Origin: Helicobacter ailurogastricus
GTDB lineage: Bacteria > Campylobacterota > Campylobacteria > Campylobacterales > Helicobacteraceae
Length of the DNA stretch: 64,000 nucleotides
NCBI RefSeq assembly: GCF_001282945.1
Contig: NZ_CDMG01000002.1
Coordinates: forward strand, 275,039 to 339,038
Direction: 5' to 3'
The notes under the pieces are model-generated. The model searched no databases. It saw nothing but the letters and a program-made list of their open reading frames with translations, and was not told the DNA's origin. Of this stretch, positions 36,153 to 45,065 are shown piece by piece. Numbering within the stretch: position 1 is the first letter of the stretch; every line of letters starts with the position of its first letter. Both the position numbers and the translations under genes were made by a program.

Positions 36153-37753
36153 TTAACGCACAAAAATTAAATCAACAAGGCCGTAAGCAAAGGCACTGAT
36201 TAGAACAATGCTAATAAGATTGAGCCACAGCCCCGCTTTAATCATATCTTTCATTTGCAAATAGCCCGAGCCGTAGGCGATCGCGTTAGGCGGGGTCGCC
36301 ACGGGGAGCATAAAAGCACAAGTGGCGGCCAGCGCCACAGGGATGGTCAGGAGCAAGACCTCGGCTCCGTTAAAGCCTAGCCCCAGTGCCACACCCCCCA
36401 CTACGGGCAAAAACGCCGCCGCTGTGGCGGTGTTGGAGGTGATCTCTGTTAAGCAGATCACCATTGTGGTGACAAGCACAATCAAGAGCAACAAAGGGAT
36501 ATGCCCCAAAAGCGCCACTTGTTTGCCAATCCACAAGGACAGCCCCGTTTTAGAAAACTGGGCTGAAAGAGCCAATCCCCCGCCAAAAAGTAACAACACA
36601 TCCCAAGGGAGCTTTTTCATGGTGTTCCAATCAATTAAACGGGCGTTTTGCGCGGGGACGATAAAAAGCAGCACTGCCACGGCCATCGCGATGATCGAAT
36701 CCACGCTGGCTAGCTTGATCCCTTTTGAATGTAAAAAGCTGCCCAAAAAAATCCAGCTTAAGGAAGCGGCTAAAAAGAGAAAAGCGACCCAACGCTCGCC
36801 AGCCCCCATGCGCCCCAGCTTTTTTAACTCTTCTTTGATCATCTCCTTGCCCCGGGGATGGCCTGTATTTTAATAGGAAAGATCACATAAGTGAGCAACG
36901 CCCAAGCCCCAAAGAGGATCAGCAAAGACAGGGGCACGCCAAAAAGCATCCACTTGCCAAAGTCAATTTTCACATGCAAGGCTTCTTGCATGTAGCCGGC
37001 TAAAAGCGCGTTCGGGGGCGTGCCAATGAGTGTGCCTAGCGATCCGATGGACGCGCTGTAAGCGATGCCAAGCATCAAGCACACACTAAAATTGGTGCGA
37101 TAAACCGGAGTCTTTGCGTCCTGCCCCTTATCTACGATGTTTTGCAAAATCCCGCCCTGGGTGCTTGCCCTTGAAAGCGGGCTCGAGTCTAAGGGCTTTG
37201 CTTGCCCTTGGTTTTGCTCTAAGAGTTTGGCGACCAATTGCAGCACGCTAAGGCCTACGGGCATCATCATCACGGCTGTGGCGGTGTTGCTCACCCACAT
37301 AGACAAAAACGCCGTAGTCAGCATAAAGCCCGCGACTAGAGCCCTAGGGCTGGTGCCGACTAAAGCGATGATGTTTAAGGCGATTCTAGTGTGTAGATTC
37401 CATTTTTGCATCGCCATGGCCAGCACAAACCCGCCCATGAATAAAAAGATGATGGGGGAGGCATAAGATGCGCCCACTTCTTTAAAGCTGGCAACACCAA
37501 AGAGAGTAAAAAGCACAAGGGGCAAAAGGGCGGTGGCCACAAGCTCAATCGCCTCGCTCATCCACCACACTCCCATTAAAACTGCAACGGCAGCTACAAA
37601 GGGCATGCCCTCTATTTTTAATTTAGGCTGGTTTAAGCTGTGCTGGATGCTCTCCAAATGGGCGGACATGGAAAAATACACCAACAAAGCCAATGCAAGG
37701 CCGACTACAAACCCAACCCAAGGGATGTAGCAGCCGATACTCGGCTGGGGCAT
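36153..37753 (-). pseudogene. DASS-family Na+/dicarboxylate symporter, frameshifted
   Basis: Two adjacent frames, 36839-37753 (304 codons) and 36153-36842 (229 codons), together make one normal-sized divalent anion:Na+ symporter of about 530 residues. The first half carries the MWVSNTATAVMMMPVG signature and SASIGSLGTLIGTPPNALL. The second carries LTEITSNTATAAAFLPVV and MLPVATPPNAIAYGSG. The junction sequence GCAAGGAGATGATC would read through as ...GARE-MIKEELKKLG if one more G were present. AAGGAG directly abuts the ATG of the second frame, too close for reinitiation. I therefore see a single-base deletion or a sequence error rather than two genes. Confidence 0.8.
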
Positions 37754-37818
37754 GGCGATCCTTAAAAATAAAATAAAGAACCAACTCTAGGCTAAAAGGG
37801 CTTATAATGTGTTTAAAA

Positions 37819-39540
37819 CTACCAGCGGTAGCCCAAAGATGCAGAGAAAATACGCAATTGCCCCAAATCGCTAGACTGGTAATAGCTGTTGCGGTTGCTT
37901 TTAAAGGTGAAAGTCCCCCCCCAACCGATGTCAAAGCCCCTAAAATTGTACTTCGCCCCAAAGGCGATGGTGTAGCCATTTGAATCGGGGATGCCAATCG
38001 CCTCTTGCGGGCTAGGGGCTTGATCGTAGCTAAACGCCCCCATAAGCCGCAAAGATCGCCCCATATAAGTTGCTCCCAGTCTAAAAGTGTTGGTGTCGCG
38101 CCAGCCCGCCCCCATGTTCATCACCCCGCTAAAATCTGCCAAACCGACCATCTTTTTTAAGGTTTCAGGGCTCAAATACTGCACGGTCCCGCCGATGCCC
38201 TGATAACTTGCATTGGCAAAGTCTGGCGTGACTAAAAACTTATTGCCCTGTGACCAAAAGGTACGCCGATAAACCCCCTCAATGCGCAAATGGTGCTTAA
38301 AAAACTCATGGGCGTAGGCGACATCTAGCATTTCAGGCAAGGACACATTGATGTTTAAATGCCCCTGTGTCAAAACATTGCCCAAGCTTGGGCCCAGCTC
38401 AGTTAGGGCGGTTAAATCTCCGTGCATGTTAAAAGTGACGCTGCTGTTATAGACCACAGAAAACATGCCATTATCGAATACCCGCATGCTCGCCGCCGCC
38501 CGATAACCCCCACTCCACCCACTGCCATTGCTTTGTTGGACTACCTGAGAGGTCCCGTAAAGATTGGAGTCGGCTTGTTGCAATCCGCTATAACGCATGA
38601 TTTGCTTTAGCCCATTGTAATAGGCTTCACAAGCGGGGGAGTTTGCATTCATGTTAGGCGCGCAGGCGATGGCGGGTTGGTAACCAATGCCCGCCAGCTG
38701 TTGGCGCATGGCACTGGGCACTTGCTGACTAAAGACTTTGTTAGGCAGGCCTATGATTTGATTCGCGCTCAACACAGACGCGCCATGCAAGGGCACATAC
38801 ACGGTGTTGTTAAAACTGCCCGTGGCGTAAAGCCCACGCCCCGCAACGCCCACAGAAAAGCGGTTGCCAATGGTGTAGCTGATGCTGGGAGCAAGCTCAA
38901 CCATCATGATAAACACATCGCGCAAAAATTCGCCCCCGGGCCCATGCCACTTCATGCCAAGTCCTGAGGGGGCGGTAAAACTCCCCCCAAAGGTAAAGCC
39001 ATTGTGTGTGCGGCTCTTGTAAAAGAATTTAGGCAACACAAAATTAGTTGTGCCCGTCCAGCCGGGTACCACTTGGTTACTAGGCATGGAAGCCACGGTG
39101 GTCACTTTTTCGTTCGTGAGATTTTCTAGGTTGTTGATGAATCGTTTTAGAGCGGGCAAGCCTCCTGTGATGAGCTTATTTGCCGCTGAAGTGGCGACCC
39201 CGCCCAGCCCTAAAATATTGATGATGGCCGCCATGTTTTGCTTGCTTTTATCCATCACAAGGCTTGTGACCGAATATAGACCTTGGTTGCTGCTAGGCAC
39301 CATAAACTTAAAAGCCGGGATGTTGATCACCGTGCTCGTCACTTCAAACTCGCTGCGATTCTCCCCCCAATCGTTTTCAAAGCCCATGTTTGCGGGGTTA
39401 TAATAACTCGCATCCGCCCCCCTAGCCCCCGCGACATAGGCCGAGCCTAAAGCCGTGCCATTTAAGCTTTGTTCAGAAATTTGAAACCCATTAGCCGCCA
39501 AAGACGCGGGCAAAAGAGGCCATAAAAAGCGTAAGCGCAA
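37819..39540 (-). CDS. OmpP1/FadL-family outer membrane transporter
   Basis: A 573-residue protein with a signal peptide (about 1-20) and the FadL N-terminal signature GFQISEQSLNGTALGSAYV...ADASYYNPANM, split here at two variable residues. The family forms 14-strand barrels that pass hydrophobic substrates such as long-chain fatty acids. The C-terminus SASLGYRW ends in Trp, fitting barrel assembly. The start is TTG 39540, with AGGGGG six bases upstream. The middle loop (about 270-340) is long and rich in Asn/Gln. Two lipoprotein genes sit upstream on the same strand. Confidence 0.9.
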   Translation of the reverse strand: MRLRFLWPLLPASLAANGFQISEQSLNGTALGSAYVAGARGADASYYNPANMGFENDWGENRSEFEVTSTVINIPAFKFMVPSSNQGLYSVTSLVMDKSKQNMAAIINILGLGGVATSAANKLITGGLPALKRFINNLENLTNEKVTTVASMPSNQVVPGWTGTTNFVLPKFFYKSRTHNGFTFGGSFTAPSGLGMKWHGPGGEFLRDVFIMMVELAPSISYTIGNRFSVGVAGRGLYATGSFNNTVYVPLHGASVLSANQIIGLPNKVFSQQVPSAMRQQLAGIGYQPAIACAPNMNANSPACEAYYNGLKQIMRYSGLQQADSNLYGTSQVVQQSNGSGWSGGYRAAASMRVFDNGMFSVVYNSSVTFNMHGDLTALTELGPSLGNVLTQGHLNINVSLPEMLDVAYAHEFFKHHLRIEGVYRRTFWSQGNKFLVTPDFANASYQGIGGTVQYLSPETLKKMVGLADFSGVMNMGAGWRDTNTFRLGATYMGRSLRLMGAFSYDQAPSPQEAIGIPDSNGYTIAFGAKYNFRGFDIGWGGTFTFKSNRNSYYQSSDLGQLRIFSASLGYRW

Positions 39541-39555
39541 AATAAACCCCCTAAA

Positions 39556-40170
39556 TCATTGCGGGTGGTAGGCTTCAAACACGATGGCCACGCCCGTGGT
39601 CATGTTTTGAAACAATATTTTTTCCGGGTTGCGCTCGTAGTAGATCAATTCCCCATTTTCTACAAAGCGCTGGATGAGCGTGCCATTGGGGGCGATCTGC
39701 TTGCCCATGCCTTGAAAAATGTCGCGCCCTAAAACGATGTCATCGAAAAGATCGCCATAGCTGACTTTGCCAAACATGTCCCTAGCCGCGCTCCATTTTG
39801 CCATGCAAGTACCCGAAAAACAAATGTAATTTTTTTTAATGACAATGTCGCCTAGCCGCTTACTGAGTTTATACAGCACGAGCTCTAAATCCCCTTCTTT
39901 GGTGCGTCCGATCGTCCCGTAATCGTAAAAACGCAGAACCGGCGTGTAAATGTAGATGAGTTTGAATTTGGCCAACTCCTGCTTGATCTTGGCCTCTTGC
40001 TCCCGCTGGCGCTCTGCATAACTCTTCTTAATAAAAAACTTTTTATGAGGCTTGTGGGGCTTATGAGACTTATGGGGTTTTTCAGGTTTTGGCTGGTGGT
40101 GGCACGCACTCACAAGGAAACCAAAAAGCCCAACCGCCAATAAACGCCCCCACAAACAACCCCGGCGCAA
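39556..40170 (-). CDS. His/Lys-rich-leader lipoprotein, unknown function
   Basis: A 204-residue lipoprotein: a signal peptide ending FLVSAC (lipobox Cys23), then a strongly basic KPHKSHKPHKPHKK tract, a short coiled coil and a folded C-terminal domain (FDDIVLGRDIFQGMG, LIQRFVENGELIYYERNPEKI). The start is TTG 40170 with a poor ribosome site. It lies between the FlgP-like gene (16 bases upstream) and the FadL-like gene (15 bases downstream). In Campylobacter flgP is followed by flgQ; this could be a FlgQ counterpart by position, but I see no sequence proof. Confidence 0.7.
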   Translation of the reverse strand: MRRGCLWGRLLAVGLFGFLVSACHHQPKPEKPHKSHKPHKPHKKFFIKKSYAERQREQEAKIKQELAKFKLIYIYTPVLRFYDYGTIGRTKEGDLELVLYKLSKRLGDIVIKKNYICFSGTCMAKWSAARDMFGKVSYGDLFDDIVLGRDIFQGMGKQIAPNGTLIQRFVENGELIYYERNPEKILFQNMTTGVAIVFEAYHPQ

Positions 40171-40186
40171 ATTCTAATCCGTTGCC

Positions 40187-40861
40187 CTACCCGCGCGCGC
40201 GGTTAAAGACATTGTACCAAATGCGCCCGTCTAGCTTTAGCTCCATACTCACTTGGCAAAGCCCATCTTTGTAAATTGTTTCCGTGATCTCGGCGTTGCG
40301 GATCAAGGCATTGACCTTTGTTTTGATCACAGAGTTTTGCAAAATCATGTCTTTAACCGTGTCGGTGGCATTCACGCGAATCCCATACATCTTCTCGCCC
40401 AACTGGCGGTAACCATCCACAATCGCCGCCCTTTTAGCCAAAGCTAGGGCTTGAGAAGGCGAAATGGTTGATTCAGGCGCGACACCCATCCCCACCGCAC
40501 TGAGCTCAATCACATTTGTGGGAGTGAGGATAGGGGTGTTGGCAATCATGCCACTCTCTCCAGCGGATGCGCTGGGCGCAACATTTTGGGAGGAATTGTC
40601 AAAGCGCGTCTCAATCTGTGGAGAAGAGGGGGATTTGGGAAAAACGGGCATGGAGTGGTTGCTGCGCCCATTGTTGAAAGTTGTGGGTGGGTAAATGGGA
40701 GCCTGCAAACCCGTAGCTGAGGGCGGGATGAGCTGCGTGATCCCGGGCTTTTTAAACCAACCACACCCCACCAAAACTGCAGCTAGCCCAACGGACAAGC
40801 AAAAGGGGGCGGCTTTTTTTAAAACGCCAACGACAGACTCTAAATGCGCTTCTCGCTTCAT
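40187..40861 (-). CDS. LPP20/FlgP-family lipoprotein
   Basis: About 224 residues. Start ATG 40861 has AAAGG seven bases upstream; the frame extends further but without a ribosome site. The signal peptide ends AVLVGC (lipobox Cys33). A Ser/Pro-rich linker (about 40-120) leads to an LPP20-type domain: AVGMGVAPESTISPSQALALA, KRAAIVDGYRQLGEKMYGI, DTVKDMILQNSVIKTKVNALI. That wording is very close to Campylobacter FlgP, the basal-disk lipoprotein of the sheathed or high-torque flagellar motor. I infer a motor or outer-membrane disk role, with a general LPP20 surface lipoprotein as the alternative. Confidence 0.82.
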   Translation of the reverse strand: MKREAHLESVVGVLKKAAPFCLSVGLAAVLVGCGWFKKPGITQLIPPSATGLQAPIYPPTTFNNGRSNHSMPVFPKSPSSPQIETRFDNSSQNVAPSASAGESGMIANTPILTPTNVIELSAVGMGVAPESTISPSQALALAKRAAIVDGYRQLGEKMYGIRVNATDTVKDMILQNSVIKTKVNALIRNAEITETIYKDGLCQVSMELKLDGRIWYNVFNRARG

Positions 40862-40907
40862 CACACGACCTTTGGATAATTTAAGCCCCCATTTTAACAC
40901 AAAAACC

Positions 40908-41606
40908 CTAAAATTTGTAAAAAGCCTGTGCCCGTTTTTGGACGAAAAGCATGCTAAAGAGGAGTACAAAGCTTAAAATGCTCAGAGTGAGCGCGTATCG
41001 ATTCGCCAAGGCTAAATCATTTGCTTCCGCTTGGGTGTAAATGGCGATGCTTGCTACCCTTGTTTCTCCCTCAATGTTGCCCCCCACCATCATCACCACC
41101 CCAAATTCGCCCACAGTGTGTGCAAAAGTCGTGATGATCGCCATGAGCAAAGCGGGCTTGATGTTGGGCAAGAGCACCTGAAAAAAAGTGGCCGTTTTGC
41201 TTTTACCCAGCGTGTAGCTGGCTTCCTTCAAAGATTGCGGGAGGCTCTTTAGGGCGTTTTGGATGGGATTAACCATAAAGGGCAAAGAGAAAATGACGCT
41301 GGCTAGCACCAGTCCGCTAAAGCTAAAAACGAGGTGGATGTTAAACTTTTGCAAAAACGCCCCTAGAGGGTTTTCAGGCGCAAAGAGCACCAAGAGATAG
41401 AAGCCCAACACCGTGGGGGGCAAGATCAAGGGCATCCAAGTTAGGGTTTCGATCACAAGTTTTAAAAGCCCGTCTTTAAACGCCAAATATGCCCCCAAAG
41501 CCAGCCCTATGGGGCATAAAACAAGAGTTGTTAGCCCGGCGAGTTTAAAAGTGAGGGCTAGAGTGGCGTAAAAATTAGCTTCCAAAGGGGGGAACCAAGT
41601 AGCCAT
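40908..41606 (-). CDS. modB: Molybdate ABC transporter permease ModB
   Basis: 232 residues from ATG 41606, or about 225 from a TTG at 41585 that overlaps the modA stop. Five to six transmembrane helices and the permease EAA-type loop (EASYTLGKSKTATFFQVLLP) are visible, as are LPPTVLGFYLL and HTVGEFGVVMMVGGN, typical of ModB. It follows modA with an overlap. No ATPase (modC) gene follows; the next gene is the FlgP-like lipoprotein. Confidence 0.93.
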   Translation of the reverse strand: MATWFPPLEANFYATLALTFKLAGLTTLVLCPIGLALGAYLAFKDGLLKLVIETLTWMPLILPPTVLGFYLLVLFAPENPLGAFLQKFNIHLVFSFSGLVLASVIFSLPFMVNPIQNALKSLPQSLKEASYTLGKSKTATFFQVLLPNIKPALLMAIITTFAHTVGEFGVVMMVGGNIEGETRVASIAIYTQAEANDLALANRYALTLSILSFVLLFSMLFVQKRAQAFYKF

Positions 41607-42297
41607 AGGATTTAAGGATGGCTTGCCCCTTAACGCTCAAAATAAAATCTGCAAAATCCTTAGCCAGTGCTTTATCCCCGCCCGCTTTGGTGAGTACCAT
41701 CGCCTGCTCTATGGGGCTGTAATACTCTTGGGGGACAATCAAATAGTGCGCCTTTTTATCCATTAAAGAGAGCGCGCTAAAGCCCAGCTGTGCGGCTTTG
41801 CTAGCGACATAGGAGGTTGCCTGCCCCACGGAGTTGGCCTCAGCGATCTTAAGCTGCAAAGTGTCGGCAAGGTGCAACTTTTTCAACACTTCCATGCCCG
41901 CGCGCCCATAGGGGGCCAGCGAAGGGTTGGCAATCGCCAAATGCTTGAAAGAGTCTTGCAAAGCGTCTAAAGACTTCACTTTTCTGGTTGTGCTCCAAAG
42001 CACCAGCACCCCTCGTGCATAGACTTGCACGGGATAAGGGGTGTAGCCCCCTTGCACCAATCGTAGGGGGCGGGCTTTGTCGGCGCTGATGAACAAATCA
42101 TAGGGCGCGCCCAGTGTGATTTGCTTAAACAAACTCCCCGAAGAACCAAAACTCAAAAGCACCTTGTCTTTAGGGTGCTCTTTTAAAAATGCCACTTTGA
42201 TCGCTTGTAGGGCTCGGCTCAAATTCGCCGCCGCCGCGACTTTAATTTGCGCCCCATAGCAAAAACCCACCAACAAAACAAGGCATAAAAAACGCAT
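41575..42297 (-). CDS. modA: Molybdate-binding protein ModA
   Basis: A 240-residue periplasmic solute-binding protein with a signal peptide (about 1-15). IKVAAAANLSRAL, LSFGSSGSLFKQI and GAPYDLFISADKA are the oxyanion-binding landmarks of ModA. It delivers molybdate or tungstate to ModB for molybdenum-cofactor enzymes. A TATAAT box with GGAG before the ATG lies in the divergent gap with ribB. Confidence 0.93.
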   Translation of the reverse strand: MRFLCLVLLVGFCYGAQIKVAAAANLSRALQAIKVAFLKEHPKDKVLLSFGSSGSLFKQITLGAPYDLFISADKARPLRLVQGGYTPYPVQVYARGVLVLWSTTRKVKSLDALQDSFKHLAIANPSLAPYGRAGMEVLKKLHLADTLQLKIAEANSVGQATSYVASKAAQLGFSALSLMDKKAHYLIVPQEYYSPIEQAMVLTKAGGDKALAKDFADFILSVKGQAILKSYGYLVPPFGS

Positions 42298-42319
42298 AAA
42301 GGTCTCCTGTTTATTTGAA

Positions 42320-42325
42320 ATTATA
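42320..42325 (-). promoter_or_regulatory. -10 box for modAB
   Basis: TATAAT on the minus strand (GAGATATAATTTC), 23 bases upstream of the modA ATG, divergent from the ribB promoter. Confidence 0.5.
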
Positions 42326-42356
42326 TCTCATACGCATTAACAATATGGCATTGTGC

Positions 42357-42362
42357 TACAAT
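42357..42362 (+). promoter_or_regulatory. -10 box for ribB
   Basis: TACAAT in GTGCTACAATG, 26 bases upstream of the ribB ATG, which has AAAGGGAG ahead of it. No FMN riboswitch is visible; the leader is only about 20 bases. Confidence 0.5.
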
Positions 42363-42387
42363 GTTTGCTTTAGCCTAAAGGGAGTGT

Positions 42388-43419
42388 ATGACAAATTTAA
42401 AGAGAGTAGAAGAAGCGATCAAGGCCTTAAAAAATGGGGAGTTGGTGATCTTAATGGACGATGAGGATCGCGAAAACGAGGGGGATTTGGTGATGGCTGG
42501 CATTTTCACCACCCCTGAAAAAATCAACTTCATGGCAAAACACGCAAGGGGGCTCATTTGTGTCGCTTTAACTCAAGAGATCGCGAGCAAGTTTGAGCTA
42601 AAACCGATGGTGAGCCACAACGACTCCAAACATGAAACGGCTTTTACCATCTCCATTGACGCGAGGGCGGCTAAAACGGGCATTTCTGCTTATGAACGCT
42701 CATTAACCATTGAGCTTTTGTGCAAAGAACACAGCACACCTGAAGACTTTGTGCGCCCCGGGCACATTTTCCCCCTCATTGCCAAAGAAGAAGGGGTGTT
42801 GGTGCGCACAGGGCACACGGAGGCGAGCGTGGATTTGTGTAAATTAGCGGGGCTAAAACCGGTGAGCGTGATTTGTGAGATCATGAAAGAGGATGGCTCG
42901 ATGGCAAAGAGGGGGGATAAATTTTTATTAGACTTTGCCAAAACCCACGATCTTAAGGTTTTGTATGTGTCTGACATTGTGAGCTACCGCCTGCAAAGTG
43001 AAAACCTTTTACGCTTGCTAGAAGAGTCGCCCGCCCAGTTAGCAGGTGTGTATTGCCATAGCTTGGTATTTTTAGACCATCTAAAGAGGAAGCACTTTGT
43101 CTATCGGTTTGCAGACTTGGGCAATGCTCCTTTGGTGCGCTTTCACATCATCCGAAGCGATCACGAGCTTTTAAGCCACGCACAAAACTATAACTTTTTT
43201 ATGCGGGTTGTGGAGAGGTTGCGCCTTGAGGGGGGAGTGTTGGTGTTTATCGACCCGCAGGCTAAAGTGCATGACACACTAAAAAACTTTGGCATCGGGG
43301 CACTGGTGCTTAAAAGTTTAGGCATTAAGACTTTTCGCCTGCTCACCACGCAAGATAGCCCCGAATACACCGCACTAAAGGGCTTTGATTTGGAAATGTT
43401 AGAGGCGATTTGCCCTTAG
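42388..43419 (+). CDS. ribB: DHBP synthase RibB with degenerate GTP cyclohydrolase II half
   Basis: 343 residues. The N-terminal ~200 residues are 3,4-dihydroxy-2-butanone 4-phosphate synthase (LMDDEDRENEGDLVMAG, RTGHTEASVDLCKLAGL), a riboflavin-pathway enzyme using ribulose 5-phosphate. The C-terminal ~135 residues align to GTP cyclohydrolase II only in outline (NFGIGALVLKSLGIKTFRLLT). The zinc-binding GDxxxSxRCDC region is absent, so that half should be inactive as a cyclohydrolase. I recall the same degenerate arrangement in H. pylori, where a separate ribA exists. It stands alone behind its own promoter. Confidence 0.93.
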   Translation: MTNLKRVEEAIKALKNGELVILMDDEDRENEGDLVMAGIFTTPEKINFMAKHARGLICVALTQEIASKFELKPMVSHNDSKHETAFTISIDARAAKTGISAYERSLTIELLCKEHSTPEDFVRPGHIFPLIAKEEGVLVRTGHTEASVDLCKLAGLKPVSVICEIMKEDGSMAKRGDKFLLDFAKTHDLKVLYVSDIVSYRLQSENLLRLLEESPAQLAGVYCHSLVFLDHLKRKHFVYRFADLGNAPLVRFHIIRSDHELLSHAQNYNFFMRVVERLRLEGGVLVFIDPQAKVHDTLKNFGIGALVLKSLGIKTFRLLTTQDSPEYTALKGFDLEMLEAICP

Positions 43420-43597
43420 TGTCTTGCTCAAAGATTGAGTCAAAGTTGTCCCGCTGAAACAGAACCCTAAAAGAGGCTACTTGCGCTTGAGTATCTCAAG
43501 GTGTAAAAGAAGCTCTAACCATATCACAAGCCATCTGATGATGTCGGCGTGCTTTTTTAGCAATGCGTATCATCTCTCCTCTTAATCTAGGATAAAT
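43420..43597. other. Unexplained 178-base gap between convergent ribB and cmoA
   Basis: It contains two perfect small inverted repeats, CTCAA-AGA-TTGAG (43428-43440) and CTTGAG-TAT-CTCAAG (43486-43500), neither followed by a T-run. It also holds a 25-codon frame on the minus strand (43496-43573). Confidence 0.5.
43496..43573 (-). CDS. Possible 25-residue basic small protein
   Basis: An ATG at 43573 with AAGAGGAG just upstream opens a 25-codon frame (MIRIAKKARRHHQMACDMV...) rich in Arg, Lys and His, downstream of cmoA on the same strand. It could be a real small protein, or a remnant of a larger broken gene, since sequence after the stop still looks codon-like. No family is recognised. Confidence 0.2.
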   Translation of the reverse strand: MIRIAKKARRHHQMACDMVRASFTP

Positions 43598-44290
43598 CTA
43601 AGCCTTACGCGCGAACAAGAGGCCAAAATTCACCCATTTAAAGAGCACTTCGGGCTGTTTAAAGCCGGCGCGCTCTAAAAGGGCGGTGTTTTCTTGCAGG
43701 CTGTAAGGCACGAGTACATTTTCTAGGGCCTCTCTTTTAAAGCTGATTTCGTTTAAAGTGTAGCCTTGCGCCTGCTTATACAGATAGTAAAGCTCGACCA
43801 TTTGCTTGTCCAAAATGCGATCCATGCTCATCATTTTCTCGGCCACCACCACCACGCCCCCGGGCCTTAGCGCGTCAAAAATGCGCTCTAAGAGGGCTTG
43901 GCGCTGGAGGGGGCGGATGAATTGCAAAGTATAAAGCAGGCTCACCGCCCCCGCATCTTCTAAAGAGGTGGTGAGCAGGTCTTCGCAGCGAAACACCACA
44001 TGAGGGGCGCTTAATTTCTCTTGCGCCTTTTCGAGCATGCTAGGGGAGTTGTCTATGCCCACTAAGGGCGTATCCACAAGGGGGGCTAGAGCGGCCAAAA
44101 AATTACCCGTAGAACAGCCCAAATCGTAGAGCGCACCCTCTAAGTCTTGGGCGATAAAGTGGCTGGCTAATTTGAGTGTTTCTTGGTAATAGGGGATGGA
44201 GCGCTCCAGCATGTCATCAAACATGCCCGCCACTTGGCTATCAAACTCAAAGCGTTTGGGCAGGGGAGCGTTAAAAAGGGTGTCCTTCAC
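43598..44290 (-). CDS. cmoA: Carboxy-SAM synthase CmoA
   Basis: A 230-residue class I methyltransferase-fold enzyme that makes carboxy-SAM from SAM and prephenate for tRNA cmo5U34 synthesis. The N-terminal [22 protein letters not shown] motif is characteristic (read here as FDSQVAGMF and ERSIPYY). [12 protein letters not shown] (SAM motif), [10 protein letters not shown] and LLYTLQFI follow. GTG 44290 overlaps the thiG stop by 4 bases, so it is the last gene of the sodB-thiG-cmoA run. The partner CmoB is not in the window. Confidence 0.9.
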   Translation of the reverse strand: MKDTLFNAPLPKRFEFDSQVAGMFDDMLERSIPYYQETLKLASHFIAQDLEGALYDLGCSTGNFLAALAPLVDTPLVGIDNSPSMLEKAQEKLSAPHVVFRCEDLLTTSLEDAGAVSLLYTLQFIRPLQRQALLERIFDALRPGGVVVVAEKMMSMDRILDKQMVELYYLYKQAQGYTLNEISFKREALENVLVPYSLQENTALLERAGFKQPEVLFKWVNFGLLFARKA

Positions 44291-45063
44291 AACTGGGCTA
44301 AACCAAAGACGGGCGAGCTAGGGCTGGCGTAGGCTTTTTTTGGAATGCGCCCGGCTAAATAACTCTTACGCCCCGCTATGACGGCAAATTTCATGCTCTC
44401 TGCCATCATCACCGGGTCTTGGGCGAGCGCGATGGCCGAGTTTGTTAAAACCCCATCTGCACCTAGCTCCATGGCAATGCTGGCATCCGAGGCACAGCCC
44501 ACGCCCGCATCTACAATCACGGGTACACTCACCGCCTCTTTAATGAAGCCGACATTGTAGCGGTTTTGGATGCCAAGCCCGCTTCCAATGGGAGAGGCTA
44601 GAGGCATTACAGCACTCGCTCCGGCGTTTTCAAGCTTTTTAGCCATGATGGGATCGTCATTGCTATAAGCGAGCACACAAAAGCCCTCTTTAGCCAAGAC
44701 CTCGCAAGCGTGCAGAGTTTCTAGCACATCCGGATAGAGCGTTCGATCATCCCCGATAATTTCCAGTTTGATAAAATCAATCCCGGTGGCCTCTTTGACA
44801 AGCCTGAAAAGGGCGATCGCCTCTTGGGCGGTGCGACACCCTGCCGAGTTTGGCAAAAAGCTAATGCCCGTGTCCTTAAAAGTGTCTAGCAGGTTTTCGC
44901 TGTGAGGGTCTGTGATATTCACACGCCGCACGGCCACGGTGATCATCTCCGCCCCGCTGGCCAAGGTCGCCTGCTTGGTGGTGGCAAAATCCTTATACTT
45001 GCCACTGCCTACAATCAGGCGCGAGGCAAAGGTTTTAGAGCCGATAATGAGGGGGTCTTGCAC
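44287..45063 (-). CDS. thiG: Thiazole synthase ThiG
   Basis: A 258-residue TIM-barrel enzyme forming the thiamine thiazole phosphate from DXP, ThiS thiocarboxylate and a glycine imine. [18 protein letters not shown] at the N-terminus, the Schiff-base Lys in [36 protein letters not shown] and [14 protein letters not shown] are all present. The start is GTG 45063, 2 bases after sodB. ThiS, ThiF and ThiH are not nearby. Together with thiC it implies de novo thiamine synthesis. Confidence 0.95.
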   Translation of the reverse strand: MQDPLIIGSKTFASRLIVGSGKYKDFATTKQATLASGAEMITVAVRRVNITDPHSENLLDTFKDTGISFLPNSAGCRTAQEAIALFRLVKEATGIDFIKLEIIGDDRTLYPDVLETLHACEVLAKEGFCVLAYSNDDPIMAKKLENAGASAVMPLASPIGSGLGIQNRYNVGFIKEAVSVPVIVDAGVGCASDASIAMELGADGVLTNSAIALAQDPVMMAESMKFAVIAGRKSYLAGRIPKKAYASPSSPVFGLAQL

Positions 45064-45065
45064 CG

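Noticed and set aside
36153-36842. An independent 229-residue membrane protein
   Set aside because: It continues the DASS transporter exactly where the upstream frame stops, so it is treated as the second half of one gene.
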